Source: Xiphydria camelus (Eukaryota; Arthropoda; Insecta; Hymenoptera; Xiphydriidae). From it: a stretch of DNA of 64,000 bases. Positions within the stretch are counted from its first letter, which is position 1. Each line of letters starts with the position of its first letter. The translations under genes were made by a program, and so were the position numbers. The stretch is from NCBI GenBank assembly GCA_963678675.1, contig OY783198.1:1369001-1433000 (forward strand). Reading direction: 5' to 3'. Of this stretch, positions 1 through 13,700 are shown in pieces. The notes beneath the pieces were generated by a model. The model saw only the letters and a program-made list of their open reading frames with translations. It was not told the origin of the DNA and made no database searches.

Positions 1-830
1 AAATCAAAGTTACCGTGCGAGAGTAATTGCGAATCGCGTACAATGACCTGGAAATTTCGGGAGTCTCATCGAAGGACCACCTAACCGTTGAGCGCGCGTT
101 GACCAACCGTCCCTCGACTCGGTCCGCGTACGTCCAGCGCGCGCTTGTCTATTTGTTCGTCGATATTTGCCCGAATTATGCGCGGGGACCGTGATAAATA
201 AATGGCAAATATTCCCAGCGAACGAGTGTATGGTTACGGTCGCGCGGGTCGATCGGGTTGGCTCGACCGGCCGGATCGACCGATACGGAGCTCTTCGTGC
301 GCTGCAGTTGACTGTTTGACAATACCGTATGACGTTGAAATTACAAGCCGGTCCGGGGTAATGGGATTCCATTATTTCTGGGTACAGCGTCGGCGTATTT
401 TCGATCGTCGGGTTTCGCCACTCGGATCTGCTCGTTTGCGAATTTTGAATTTGGCGCGGCACTTGTGTCGAACATCACGACTGTAAAAAAAGCACGTTAA
501 AACGAAGGCAGTCGGTCGAGTGGCGAAGAAGCTGAAATTTCGAATCGAAACTGACTGAATACGGACATGAAAAACTGCAGCCGTCGACGCGACACCGCGC
601 ACGACTAATTCGTCTCGATGCCAACTTTGTATCGCTGTCCAAGTGTACGAGACGCCCGAATTTGGAGGCTCGATTGGTCCACTAATTACTCGGTAATTGT
701 GTACCGATCCACTTTAAGCGAACCAATTACCGAGCCCGTGTTTCCGGCGCCTCTCCGCGTTCGTTCTCTCCGATCGAGTGGTGTATTTCTCGTGGAATTG
801 GAAGAAAGGGTATGAGAGGAAGAGGAAGAC

Positions 831-856
831 AGAGAGAAAGAGAGAGAGAGAGAGAG
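831..856. repeat. (AG)n microsatellite
   Basis: AG-rich run with an uninterrupted core at 839-856, at the end of a longer purine tract starting near 801. Confidence 0.9.
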
Positions 857-1200
857 CTTCGCACAGCGACCGCTATACATATATTCGAAGCTTTCGTAGC
901 CGCTCTGAACGTTTATCAGCCGCTGTATACGAGTTACTCCTTCAATCGACGCTCATCCGGCTTCGCCCGACTACGCTTCTGTGTACAAGCCGAGTGCATA
1001 ATCGACGACGCGCCAAGAGCGCCGCGTCCCGCGCGCCTAGCCGGGGCAAGTATACGAGTATTATACACAAGCGTTCGAGCGAAGTCGAACTCCTCGATCC
1101 TCATCGACGCGAGAAATTGATGACGGAGAAGAGTCGTTCGTCGATCGGACCGGATAATTCGAGTAAACCGACCTTGCCGCTGCAGCTAACGACTCGACTC

Positions 1201-1220
1201 GTTCGTTCGTTCGTTCGTTC
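1201..1220. repeat. (GTTC)5 microsatellite
   Basis: Five perfect GTTC units. It sits inside frames rich in Arg/Ser that I regard as non-coding. Confidence 0.9.
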
Positions 1221-2712
1221 ATTTCCCTTTCCGCCTGGCGTCTATCCACCCGCCTTTCCGCTCCGATACATAAACACGTATACGCGCACACCGACACATT
1301 TCTACACAGCCTTTCGAATCTCTACGACGGAGAATTATCGCGGGATTCAACAGCGGACCGTTGTTATCGACAGACTTCGAGCGTCCCTTAATTAAGTTAA
1401 CCCCTTGCGGTTGTACGGCGCGGCAAATCTACCCCTGATTGCCATAGAACGTACGATATCGATCTGCCGCGAACGGCTTGATAAGGGTTACAAGCTCTGC
1501 CGGCGCTGCATCCCGATCTGCCTCCGACAGGATTTACCGCGACTCCGACAAATCGCCCGTTTAGAAATAGGCGCGTTTATACGGCGCTTCCTCCGCGGTG
1601 ATGAATGTAAGTCAGGGTGGTTTTGAACCTCTCCGTTCGCGGGTGGGATTTTTTCAAGTTTCATTTCGATGAAATCAACGTCGTTCCGGTTATAATTCCC
1701 AAAGTTTTCGACGCGGAAGCGCAGACGAACGGAGACGAACGTTTTTCGAAAATTCCTTTCGTCGCCCGAGATCAGTTGAAATCGCGCCGGAGGCGGAGAC
1801 GGCGTTAGCCCGTGATAAATCGTCGTCAAAATTGAAAGTGATATAACTGATCGTCCTCGCGAAGCGAGATCCCGAGAGGCTCTGACATTTTTTTTCATTA
1901 GGTCCGCGACATTTTTTATCAGCAAGATTATACAAGGTAGATTTCCAGGTTTAGAATAGGAGTACGTACCCTCCTCTCTCACATATATTTATCGAGCAGC
2001 TCGCGCTCCCGCTCCCGTACGATCTAGTCTCCGAGGAGAGATTACGTAGCCATCTTTATCCCCGCGCAGTCAACCCGATCGATCACGCCGATGAAGCGTG
2101 GAATTTAATAAATTTCCAAGCCTCTCTCGACGAATCGGAATACCGCGATGGAAAGGTTCCAGTTGTGATGAATTTTTTGTTCTCTCACTTTCTCCCTCTC
2201 ATTCCTCGTGTGTCGAATTAAACAGTCTGATTGTAAGAATAATAATATTTACGCATCCGGGAATGTCAGGGCAACGTTTCGAGTGTCGTATATTTCGTCT
2301 TATCCGAGAAACAAATATTAACGCGAATGAAAGACAGACCTTTGAAAATAAAATTCGTTCGAAATATATCGCAGAGAACGACTGATAGAATTGGCGCTTT
2401 TGAAAAATTACTCTCCTCTCGATGCCTCGGTATATGAAGTAATTCCGCTTTGTGCCGCAGAGGCGAACGAAAATTACGGACCGAATTACTGCGCTTTAAA
2501 AAGCAGCGCGGGGAGTGCACTCGAAAGAGCAATCAGAGTGCAATGCGGTGGATTGATCAACACGGAACGTCCATTTAATAAAAGTAGTTTTCGAAAAATC
2601 TGAAGGGGTAATTTCGTTTGGAGTGACGGGACTATTTTTAGTACAATTCACGCGCAACGTTCGGTTGTGATTCGTCACTATTGTTTGCTCTTTTAGATAT
2701 CGACTCGGACCA

Positions 2713-2810
2713 TGATTTGTATAATCAAGGAGAAAAAATACATGGGACAGAGTGATGCAGCGATCGATTCCAGGAATTTAGATTTTTCGGGAAAATCGGA
2801 ATCTCTGATG
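2713..2810. repeat. isolated decayed unit of the inverted-array family
   Basis: This stretch reads ATAATCAAGGAGAAAAAATACAT, then CAGCGATCGATTCCAGGAATTTAGATTTTTCGG and ATCGGAATCTCTG. It follows, in order, the reverse-oriented unit of the 52 kb array (AATCAGC..GAAAAAATACAT, GATTCCAGAGATTTCGATTTTTGCG and AATCTCTGG). It is a single diverged copy without neighbours, about 38 kb from locus 1. Confidence 0.65.
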
Positions 2811-5800
2811 TCATCAATTTTATGGGGAAGAAATAATTAAAAATGTTCAGTTTTAACCGGGTTGCTATATACATTGATCCAAGTAACGGTTACTTCTGAA
2901 CTGATGAGTTATTCCGTTTCATTGAATGAAATATTTCACCGGACTAGAAATTAGGATCCCGGTAGAAAAACTACAAGTTCTGTACTGCAGTCACGCGTTC
3001 GCGGCGAGATAATGCCGTGACGGCGAGCTATTCAATTTGCATCTCGTATACCCGATAGTCATGAAACTTTAAAAATCCCCTCCAGCAAAATTACCTCAGA
3101 GTTCCTCCGATCGTTCTTCCCTTCCGCTCCGTCTTTCGACTATACATACACCTTGTACAGCTCGTACACTCTGCCAACAGAAAAATCGAATCTCGGCCGG
3201 GTCTCGAGACTCGCGCTTCGGAAACTGTTTCAGGAACTCCGGCCGCGCGGGGGAGTCGCGCTCGCATTACTTATTTAACGTCAGTCTCCGTTTTGCGTTA
3301 TATATTGTGCATATATACGTATACCTATGTAGCTTCGCGTCGTCGTCAGAGCTTTGCAAGAGTTTGGAACGCCGAGTAGTACTCGTCTCCGCGCGTATAC
3401 TCGACGGGAGTTCCCGCCGGGTTCGTATAACGGCCGCAGGGCGAGAGTGTCGGCGAGAGTCCGTCCGTAGATACTTGGAACAGACGCGCGCGCGTCGTAC
3501 CTATACAACCGGGCGCACAGCCGTGACGAACGTTTAGCGCAGCGGTGTCGAGATCGCGATTTCGCGGCGCCGATAATCGCCGCGATATCTCGAAGAAATC
3601 GTTATCGCGCCAAACAGAGTGTGGCGAGGCACGCCTAATTGGCTCGCGTATCCGGTACACGCGATCGTCGTTACGCGTGCCGTGCACATGTATAGAACAT
3701 TCGGCAGTGCGTCGCGCTGCGCATCCGAGATGAGTCGGGTCCGACTATCGCAGTCCACCGGAATAATAAATACCGTCGAAGAAAAGCCACCTACCTATAT
3801 CGATTGGAATATATTCCCAGTACACTCAAAAAATGTTGGCCATAACTAGAAAATTATAGTAATTGCAGTGATAATTTTCTTCGCAATAGCAAAAATTCTT
3901 GCTACGCTAGCAATATTTATCTAGTTGTGTCTGAGGCAGCCAGAAATATAGCTGGATTAGCTAAATACTTTTCTCAGTGTAGTTTATACGTTTATCATAA
4001 ATACACTTCTCTCTCGACGCGCGTGTACACGTATATATATCCGTAAGATTAATCTATTCCGGGAATATTGCCGCGACGAATCGATCGTCCGCCTCGTGCG
4101 CGTCACTCGTGGCTGCGAAGCCACGTGTGACAATGAACCGTAATATCTCGACGTGTCGCGCGCGCGAGAGTCTCTACCAGGCCAGAGATTGCTCCCCGCG
4201 TGATTCATTGCGACTTCCTCGTGGATCTCGCGCCTCGGGTCCAAATTGCTCGAAAACTTTGAAACGCGCGCGCCCGCTCGCGCGGTGGGTCCGTCGTGTG
4301 CGAGCGCGAGACTCGCCAGCATCGGGGCTCTGGGAGGCAATAAGTAGGCGGTGTCGATTAATCACGACGTTAAGTCCTGTTCCCAAGTAGGGGGTGCAGC
4401 GGCAGAGCGAAGAGGAGGCGGATACGCGCGCGGTGTATACGTATGTAGTCGGGGGGTACGTATCGGGCAAGGTAGGTGCGCTCGGTTGTGTAGGTGACCG
4501 ACCCCACCTTATAACTACGAAAGATTGAGACCTCTCTCTCTCCTCGCGCGTTGCGACTCACCGGGATCCCGGCGGCTGCCGTCGATCGCCGCCGACCCCC
4601 TCGACTCACGGCGGGGGTCGAGAGCCATCCCCCCCCCCCCCTCCCTCTCTCACTCGCTCTTCCTCGCGCCCACACACCTCGAGACACTGGGAACTCGAAT
4701 TCGCTGGATAGCGTCTGTCAGCGCTGCCGACGCGGTATGGTGCAAATACGAGAGTATGCGATGAGAGTGCCGGTATTAATACTCGACATCAGCGATCAGA
4801 CAGCCTCGAATCAGGATAGACGTCAAACCCCGGAAAGAAAGAGGACGGTACGCTCGCGTGGATATCAGAGATACGCGCGCAACGTATACGCGGGTATTCA
4901 CACACGCGCTCACCCGCCGTGGAATAGCCACGAACACGAAATCCGAGCTAACCGAAACTCTTCAAGTCCGGAGCAAACAGCGGGATCTCTCTCGCTCAAT
5001 ATTGACAGTTTCGACACGGAGTAGAGTAGCGTAGCAGGTTAGCCGACTGCCGTGGGCGGAGGCGTGAGAGCACGACGGGTCCCATAATGCTGCGCACGCG
5101 GGAGCCGATGTGGGAACCTTAACCCGGGACGAACAGCGATTAGTCTTGGGCTACCCCGTTGTTTATCCTGACTCGTATAGGTCCTATCTGCCACCTAGTT
5201 TGCCTTATTACGGCTGCCCGTGTGTGGGTGTAGCCGCGTACGCACGCGTGACAGCCGCGCTCGCACGCCCGCCGATAAACCGTACGCGCGCGTCCTCGGC
5301 AAATTGTCGACGCATCCCCCCCACCCGCCGTCGATTTCGCGTGTGTCCGGCGCCGTTCGATCGTCGACACGCGCGTACTCTCGAGCACCCGAGGAAAAGC
5401 TTCGGAATACCGACCGAAAGGACGCGTCGCGGCGGGTTCCCACGACCCTGCGCCTCTCGATGTTCGGGTCAGGCTCGACTCTCGGTGATGCTGTTTGTTC
5501 GAATCATTCCCCAATTAGTATCGTCGCTCAAATGCGTAGATATCTGTAGGCGCGGCTCCGCACGGAAGCGGTGTGCAACGGTAACGAGGGGCCGAAAAAT
5601 AAATCGGTACTTATATAAAGCGAGATATTTTTCAATTTCACGCCCATCCAAAGTTGCGTCGCTGAGAAATTTCTCCTACGATTAATTGTTATCTCGTCCG
5701 TTCATATCTAAATTTAATTGTCCCTGCAAGCGGCTGATCTGCATAATATCGCGGTATACCTATTCGTGAATATTTTTTACCGTGCAGCGCGCGATCCTCA

Positions 5801-6963
5801 TCGTACCCCCGGTTTCCCCCCTTTTCTTATCTTCGTACAGAAGTGAAAAATCTGTAAGCGGACAATTTCTCACGATTGACAAGATGGAACACTTCCGGAA
5901 TTTTCATATCAGCGAAAGCGTTCCGGTAATGGTTGATCCCCCCCGAGTCTCCATCATTTCCGTCTCAGCGTCTTCGTCGTCGAAATATTCATCTATCGCT
6001 GGAAACGTCGCTAAAAAGCGCCATCGTACGTTTCAGCTCGAGACATTCAGTGAAAAATGAGATGTTCGCGTATCGACGTTCGAGAGAAAAGGGAACTGCT
6101 TGTTTTCTTCGTTCGCGAGTAGGTATCTGACATACCTGCAGGTAAGCGATACCGATGACGGATACCTACGATGCGTTACCGACGGTGCAGTGCGCTCTTG
6201 GTATCGTAGTTTGTACCCTAGGAGGTCGCCCTTTCGCAACCGCGAACCGAAGCGCATCGTTCGAATTCTCTTCTTTTGTTCGGGAAAAATCGTGGAACAC
6301 CTCTCCTACTTTAAAATTGTCATGGATTCAAAGTAAACGATTCGATGAATTATTGACACGAGCACGAGATGCCCCCCGAATAATCGACCTATTTTATTTC
6401 ATTTTTGAGATTTTAATGATAAATCTCTAACTTTTTGGAAATCAACAGGATCATCTAACCCATTCGTTGGCCTTTGGTTTTACGTGACCGGTAATAATCG
6501 GGAATAGAAAATTAAATAATTCGAGTGGCTCCATTTTTTCCTATAAATAGCGCAGCGAATAATTTCAATTAATCTTTCGAGCTACCTGAGAATCAATTTA
6601 TCGCAGTACGCGATTGTCGCTTTACATCGAACTAAAAATCCAAATACCTGAACTCGCTTCCGCATAAAAGTAGATCATTTGAAAAATCTCTTTACCTTAC
6701 CGCCGCGCTCGTGTAAACGGCACCGTACACCGAGCGCATTGTTGTAATGGCCGCCAGTCGTCTTCTTCGATGATTTCTTCAAGTAATCCAAAAAGTGGTA
6801 ATCGATTTCACACAGATCACTCATTTCACTGCACTGTATCACAAATTGCCCTTTATCAATCACTCACACTCGATCTTGCACTCGCGTTCACATTGTTTTA
6901 CGCGAAAATCGCGAACCGGACCGAAATTTATTTATTCCGAAACGACGAACCGATCGCGATATT
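2811..6963. other. spacer with one MITE, no gene recognised
   Basis: It contains MITE B1 at 3.82-3.98 kb and a C12 homopolymer near 4630. A CpG-dense block at about 3.2-5.6 kb gives many overlapping basic frames on both strands, none with a recognisable domain. Confidence 0.6.
3823..3979. mobile_element. MITE family B, copy 1
   Basis: The element is 157 bp, flanked by TA at 3821-3822 and 3980-3981, beginning CACTCAAAAAATG and ending TTTTCTCAGTG. Internal landmarks are TAGTAATTGCAGTGA (3857-3871), ATTCTTGCTACGCTAGCAATATT and GCTGGATTAGCTAAATA. It is non-coding. Copy 2 of the same family lies about 39 kb away in opposite orientation, which confirms a dispersed element. Confidence 0.8.
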
Positions 6964-7735
6964 CGATCACGTGATCGTACGAAGCGTACTTTGCGAAACT
7001 CGACCAAAGCGTACCGGCACCTCTGGATTTCGACGCGTAAAAGGTCCCGGCCGATGTATATCCCGTTACACGCCGAGATCGAAGACGTCCCGACTCGTTT
7101 GTCACAAAATTCACGTAGTCTCGATGTTTTGTACACGAGAAAATTACATTCGAATCGCGGCGGACGGAGCCCGAGATCATGGCAGCGACGGTTGCCATCT
7201 ACAACTGAATATCGAGAAGGAAGACATGGTCACGTGATCGAGCGACGCCCGTTTCCCGAAAATCGATCAAAGCATAACGACATTCGGATTTCGAAGCGCG
7301 GGACGTTTCGATCGACGTACTTTTCGTCCCATTACGACGTTGAATACGTTCCGGACACGTTCGTCGCGAAATCCACTTCGTCTCGACGTTCTATACACGA
7401 GAAAATTGCATTCGAATCACGAAGGACAAAGCCCGAGATCATGGCCGCGAAAATCGCCATCTATAACTGGCAATGAGAAGGAAGATACGATCACGTGATC
7501 GAACGACATCCGCTTCGCGAAAATCGACCAAAGCACAACGGCATTTAGATTTGTCGAGCGAAACGTTTCGATCGAAGAATACTTTCCGTTTTACATTCAT
7601 CGACATTGGATACGTACCCATTTGTTCGTCGCACAATTTACTCCGTCTCGCCTTTTTTTACATTAAAAAATTGCATTCGAATCTCGGCCGATAAAACTGC
7701 AAAACATAGCTGCGACGATTGCTACCTGTGACTGA
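6964..7735. repeat. three tandem ~262-bp units, each headed by TCACGTGAT
   Basis: TCACGTGA begins at 6967, 7230 and 7491 (spacings 263 and 261). After each comes the same order of landmarks: GAACGAC / CGAAAATCGACCAAAGC, GATTTCGA, GTACTTT, a TTTGTCACA or TTCGTCGC block, CACGAGAAAATT, CATTCGAATC and GAGATCATGGC..GCCATCTA. The third unit is the most diverged towards its 3' end. Units 1 and 3 have the full 14-bp palindrome CGATCACGTGATCG. A fourth TCACGTGATCGA is at 8841 without the rest of the unit. No shared open frame runs through the three units, so coding is unlikely. Confidence 0.85.
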
Positions 7736-10700
7736 AGAAAGAGGAGAAACAGGCCCATAATTTTTTCTTAGCGCTCGAGGCGCCCCGCGTGATTTGTGAA
7801 GAGCATTGCAGATAATGCATAAAATGTGTAACAAAAGTTATTAACTCCCGACGTTCAGATGGCGCATGGAGTCTGTTTAGCCAGAGGGAAAGGTTGAGGA
7901 ACGGGTGCGTTCAATTAATAATTATATTCCTTTTCGAACGCGAGTGCATGTTTGATAATTAAAAACGTGTTGCAGTTTCCGATTACTCATAAAGCCATAA
8001 GCGTTATGCGAAAAAATTCTATACCTAGTAATTAGTAGTCTACGGAAAAATATCGTGGCGGTAAGAAATTTTGTCGATTCTTTTGTAAAGCCTTAGTTCT
8101 ATCGCGCAACATTGAAACTTGTGTTTCCCGTCTCTATCGTTTATAAAATTACATATCGTTCGAATAAATCGCCCTGAATAATATGTACCTATGATTGCAC
8201 GCGGAAAAAGTAATCGTTCTCGACCGTCCGATGCACCCATCTGTTGGCGAATCTAAGCAATATTTCAATGTCGACGGGTCACGCGTGCAACGTCTCCAAC
8301 GTTCCTCGCGCCGGCATCGAACGCACACTCTTCGGTCAGTCTACGCGCGTGATCGTCGCGATCGAGTCGTTTGTTTTCAGTGGTGCAGTTCGAATGAGAT
8401 TAAGAATTGTTACAATCGATGCGAAAAACGCGAGCTCTTGAAACATTGTACGAAATAGCGGCTCGGCTGAGAAATTATCTGACTAAGATCGGGTTAGAGC
8501 AGGTTTAGACGCGTCGAAGAATTTTCCTTGTCGGTGTACTGTGTTTACGTTTCGGCTAGTACGATAATCTGCGCCGCGGGATCGAATTGGCAGTAGCTCC
8601 TCGATAACGGCAATCTCAAAATATACCAGTCGCAAAAAGTTTGATGAATCAAAGATCATTCTCGTCGAGGTACGCTGTATCTCTTATATCTTTCCTATGT
8701 CCCTATAACTTCATCTCCGGTTAAAATATAACTCCAGCTTAGATTCTCCTTCTGGCAATATTAGCATTCGTACCTACTCCAACGACTCAATTTGATGTAA
8801 ATTTTCACGGTAAAATCCGACAAAACTACGGTTATGTATGTCACGTGATCGAGCCGCAATAGCTTCTGGGTAGCGGAGATCGAGAGAAGCAGTTTTCGTG
8901 GCATCGCGTAACTTGTCGTTTCGGGGCAGGTAAAAAGTGTGATTTTCGCTAAAGAAAACCCGCGAAAACGAGTGAAAAAACGTGCGCGAGTGATTCACAA
9001 GACGATTCCGTCTTGCCGTATCGTGCAGTGAAGTGAGTGAGCAGTGGAATTGTGCCAAATTTGGATTACTTGAAGCAACCATCGAAAGGAACAACCAGCG
9101 GCCATTACGCGAGGCGACTGATGCAATAGATTTTTCTACGAGTCGATCGAACTTCCGACAAAGGACTTTCGACGTGGTAAGGTAAGGCTAATTCTTCGAA
9201 TATTATCGTATTTGGAATGTAGTAGGGGAGGTTTCATTCTCCGCTCGAACATTTCTTTGGGGAAGAGGGAAAGATTATAAAGACCTCGCACTCTCTGCCA
9301 CCGATAGCGGCAATATGCTTTTCCGCTGTGGTGCTCGGCACGCGGTGCAGATGTCTTCGAGCACGCAATTCTCCTCGCAAGAATATAAAAAAGAATCTGT
9401 ATGGTCATTCTGTATATCCAGCTTCTTTTTTTTCGTGTTGATACCATTGGTGAAAAATAAGATTAATCCCTTCGGAGTTTTTTTTCTCATAAAAATCATT
9501 CAGACGCGTCAGCATCAGCCGAATATTTTACAGTAGCCGTCGAGGTGAAGTTCGCGCACATTCTTGGAAGTAAATTAAATCAATTTTTCTTAAAATTGAG
9601 AAACGTGCTCCTCCAGGGTTCCTAAGAAAATATTCACCCCGTTCTTGATCAAATGGCACTAAACACGGTTCAAGTAATATTCCATCGCAATCGTTCGCCG
9701 CTGAAGTAGCATTAAAATTCAGGTTTTATCGCTGTAGAGAAAGATGGAAAAGGGGGGAAACAGAGAGAGACGCGTCCATTTGTTCGAAACCGTAAACTCG
9801 CTACTTCTGCTGTGACAATGTATCGTAGTTTCACGGAAATAATTTACTCCGATAAATTTGGCACCCGCAAACGACGTCGGCAAAAATCGAGGGGACGTCG
9901 ATCCCACGAAATTCGAACTCGCGCCGTCTCTCGCTTCGTGACTCTCCCGCGTTCTGTCCCCGGTTACGTCAATTCAAACCGGCCGTAAATGCCGAGATGC
10001 GACACTGAATACGAGGAGACCAAACGAAACAAAGAAGTTCATGACTCGGTATGGAATGTTGCAGTGCGCTCCGGGAGGGGAAATTCTGGTATCTATGGCG
10101 ATGAATGTCCAATCACGAGGTAATCGTGTCTGATCTCACCACTCCCACTCGCCATTTTGTTGCTATCGTTAACCTACTCGCCGCGACTCGACAATCTCCT
10201 CGCGTCAGCTGTTCTCCTCGTGCCGGGAGTCGCTTTCGCCGGTTTCCATGCTCCCTAGTCTACCTGTGACGAACGTTAACTTTCGAATTAAATAATCGAA
10301 CCGCACTGCTTCATCGATAATACAGATTACAGGAGTTGCGGGAGTCGAAAAGGGTGCCGCAGGCTGTGTGGTTGCAGCATCGTTTCGAGTAGCGTATCCG
10401 TGGGATAGCGGAGCGAGTAATTTCGTGCGACATGCGAAGAACGGCGTGCTGTTAGATTATGCCAGAGGAGCGAGATTACGCGCACGCGTGGAAGCGGCGT
10501 GCTCTACCTGCGTACGAGTAGTTTTTGTTGTTTCCACCTCCGGTATTGCTCCATAGGTGCGCGGGAGTAGAAATTGTTACGCAATGCTCGATTTAATTTA
10601 ACGAATCGATGATCGTCAGAATTCGGCGTGCGCGAGGCTTGCTTTCAATTGACTCAGATCGCGTCGTATATTCGACACTTTGTATAATCTTGACGAAGCG

Positions 10701-13700
10701 TTAGACGTACGCGTGCATACCTACCTCTCCTGGCAACTTTGTCGTCGCGACGTGATGCATTCGTCAACCGCAAGAAACCGGCGAAAGCGACCCCCGATAT
10801 TAAGAGAGCAAGCGAATGAAGGAAGTGTCTCACCGCGAGGCAGCGCGCGTCGTTATTACATATATATACCTATATATATCGAAATGCCGAGTTCTGGCGG
10901 TCCTCTTGCCCGCGCGGAGTCGGTAAAACGGAGAACTCACATTGCGCTGGCGATTTAGGTATATCGATGATTGAGGGGAGACTGTATCGCGAATCTCCTC
11001 ACAATTTCGAAGGAATACGACAAATTATCACGTTTTTCGTTGCTCTTGCTCGCAGACAGAAGGGTGATTTAGCCGACCACCGGTTCAATGGTGTGGCCGT
11101 CGGTAAACGCGAAACCAGTGCGTCCTCGAATCTCTATCGCGAGTAGATATAGTAGGTATCTGCGGTGTTCCGCAGCGTCGATACATTATCCACGCAGGGA
11201 ATTCCAAAGTGGGAAGGGCGCTACAATCGCATTAAAGTGTACCACATTGTATCTTTTTCCATTGGGGAGAGAAATGCGAATCGACTTAAATATACAATGG
11301 CAATTATTTTTTCTCCCAAATTAAAATATTTCAAGATCCTCGATCATCGCCTTGTATTAAAAATACGTCGTTCGTGCGACGAAATCAGCTGCGTAACGCA
11401 ATAGCTTCCTTTCCTATATACTGTTACGAATTTTTTAAAAGACGTCGCGCTCGATTCGAGTTCTACTCGTGAACCTAATCATTGGGAGTCACCTCTCCCA
11501 CTGCATCTTCCCTGGAATTTCGTAACGTAACGCTCTCGCGCAAGATCCGAGTCTCGCTGTTGACGACTGACCCCATCGCGAGAACGCTTGATTGCGGGGA
11601 CGAACAAACAGAAGCCGCGCTCAAACGTGGATGAGAAATGGAAGAATTGATTCGATAATGATTCGTGCGCGAGGGTAACTCCTCCCGACGATGACATACG
11701 ACGGGCGAGAGCCGACAAAGAAATGTGCGCGGTATTCAAATTTTATATTCGATTATGCAAATTAACGTGAGACACGTACCTTGAAGCCCAGTCCCGTTGC
11801 ACGGTCTGCGAGGTTTACGCCGACTGCGAGTGATTTTTATGAGTGTTCGAAAAGAAAAGTCTGCCGGCGCCGTTTCTTTTCGTCCCCATCCCCCCGCCGC
11901 GTCGTCGCTGCTCCGCGTCATTCGCGACCCCGCGCGCGCGCGCGTATACGCACGTAAAACTGAATCGACTGCAGAAATCGCAAGTGTGCGCGTGAGTCTA
12001 CCGCGTGGATATTGCCGCACGATACGCGACGACTGCACAGCTGTAACCGAATCGTATTGGGGAAACTTCATTGTGGGTCGACATTTTTTCGCGGATATTT
12101 TTTTTTTGCAAACAAAAAATCATATCTGGTATTAATTTGAGAAGACGTAGCCTATCTTATTCATTTCAAAAACATTCCTATATATCCACGTATGGAATAC
12201 GAACTTTTTGTTTGTTTGATTACGGAAAATTTGGAGCAAATAGCCAAACGTTCTCTCGCCGCTGATCTTCGGCATGGAAAAGCCATTCGAGCCCGGTGGT
12301 GTATACTTGATATCACGGGAGAGTGGTAGATATCCATATAACAGTGCCCCTAACGAAGTCGAGATGATGCGATGCAAACGAGTCGGTAACAGCTTCCCCG
12401 CCTGCACCGGACGAGATGGAATCCCGTGCGGTAGAGTTTTCGTTATTGTCGCGGGCGTTTAACCGTTGGCCAATCGCATCAGGGTAGTCGAGTCCTTTTC
12501 CATTTGAATACATAGTTGGAAACTTTATTCAAATTCTCCAGAATCGAATTGCTTTGAAACATTGGATAATCAATCGGACTCGACCGTAATTAAGCGTCGG
12601 TGGAAAATAAATGTACTCGTGTGAAATACAGTCGTGATAAGTATATTCGCGTACCTATTCCGCGGTACAGAGCGTGCTCGTGATGCAGGTGACCAAGCTT
12701 ACATTATCTATCGCGCAGTTATTCATTTATGCTTATTCGGTTTTATACACGCGGAGCTTGAATTATTGCCGGATTACGCACAGTTTTATAATTTCAATGT
12801 ATCGTTGAGGTATCAATTCGCTCGTCCAGCTACAGCGGGAATCGCCGGGAACGAGCGGCATGGAAAAATTAAGGATTTTCGCATTGCCATTGAGAAAAAT
12901 TTAGACGTCGCGTATAGAGGTTTCGACGATAATTCTATCGATGCAGCGTATTTCTTGTTGTCGGTATTCGGCGAATCTCTTACTCGCAAGGGTAATGCAG
13001 TTGAAAGAAAAAGATTTGAAGGAAGATCAGGGCAAACAGTCCGACGCGCGTCGGGTATTTACGTCTGGCTTGTCTATCGCGCGTCGAACGAATATACCTA
13101 CAATGTAAACATCACCAGCGGTCTAACCGGAGAGAGAGAGAATTCGAATTTATAGGCGCATTACCTATATGAATTTTTCGCAGCGACAATCTTCCCCGGC
13201 AAGGTCCGGCGTGAAAATTCTCCGCGGGAACTCTTAGAGGTCTGCATGCAAAGAGCTCGGGGCGGCATATTCGGTGTATAAATCAAAGCGGGGGCGGGCC
13301 TCGCCGGGGGCTAGGAGTTTATATGCTAATAGGATGGTAGAGCACACTGTGTAGGTACGAACGCCGTCTTGACCGCAAAAGCGTCTTCGCACGAGCGTCC
13401 GGTGAATCTCGGTATATCTACTACTACACCTGAGAGAAGAATGTACGGTGCGCTTTTGCCGTAAACATTGCGCGCGTCAGCCCGGGAAATCGCCGCTAAA
13501 TCTGACAATCGGATCGTCAGAACCAAGAGGCTCTCCGCTTAACGCTGGTTGGTTAGGTTTACAGAGTGGTGGTAGTTGAGCTATACATACCTACATCTCC
13601 CCACCTAACGACAAACATTTAATTAAAGTTGTAACGTTCCGCGGCTAAAGGGGTGCTCTTGTTATGCGCGGGGCGTAGGTATCACGGCGTCGTAAACGTG

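Larger units (their letters stand above)
1..2700. other. CpG-rich spacer, no gene recognised
   Basis: Open frames here are short and dominated by Arg, Ser and Thr on both strands, as expected from CpG-rich random sequence. Apart from the (AG)n and (GTTC)5 tracts I see only an AT-richer stretch from about 2100 to 2700 leading into the decayed repeat unit. Confidence 0.6.

Noticed and set aside
6964..7735. Tandem units considered as a CRISPR-like or coding repeat
   Set aside because: The units are about 262 bp and diverged along their whole length with no spacer/repeat alternation, and the host is a eukaryote.
12634..13155. 173-codon open frame, plus strand, with comparatively balanced composition
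   Set aside because: It begins with GTG, no domain or conserved motif is recognised, and no splice or promoter context supports it. It is worth a database search but is not annotated.
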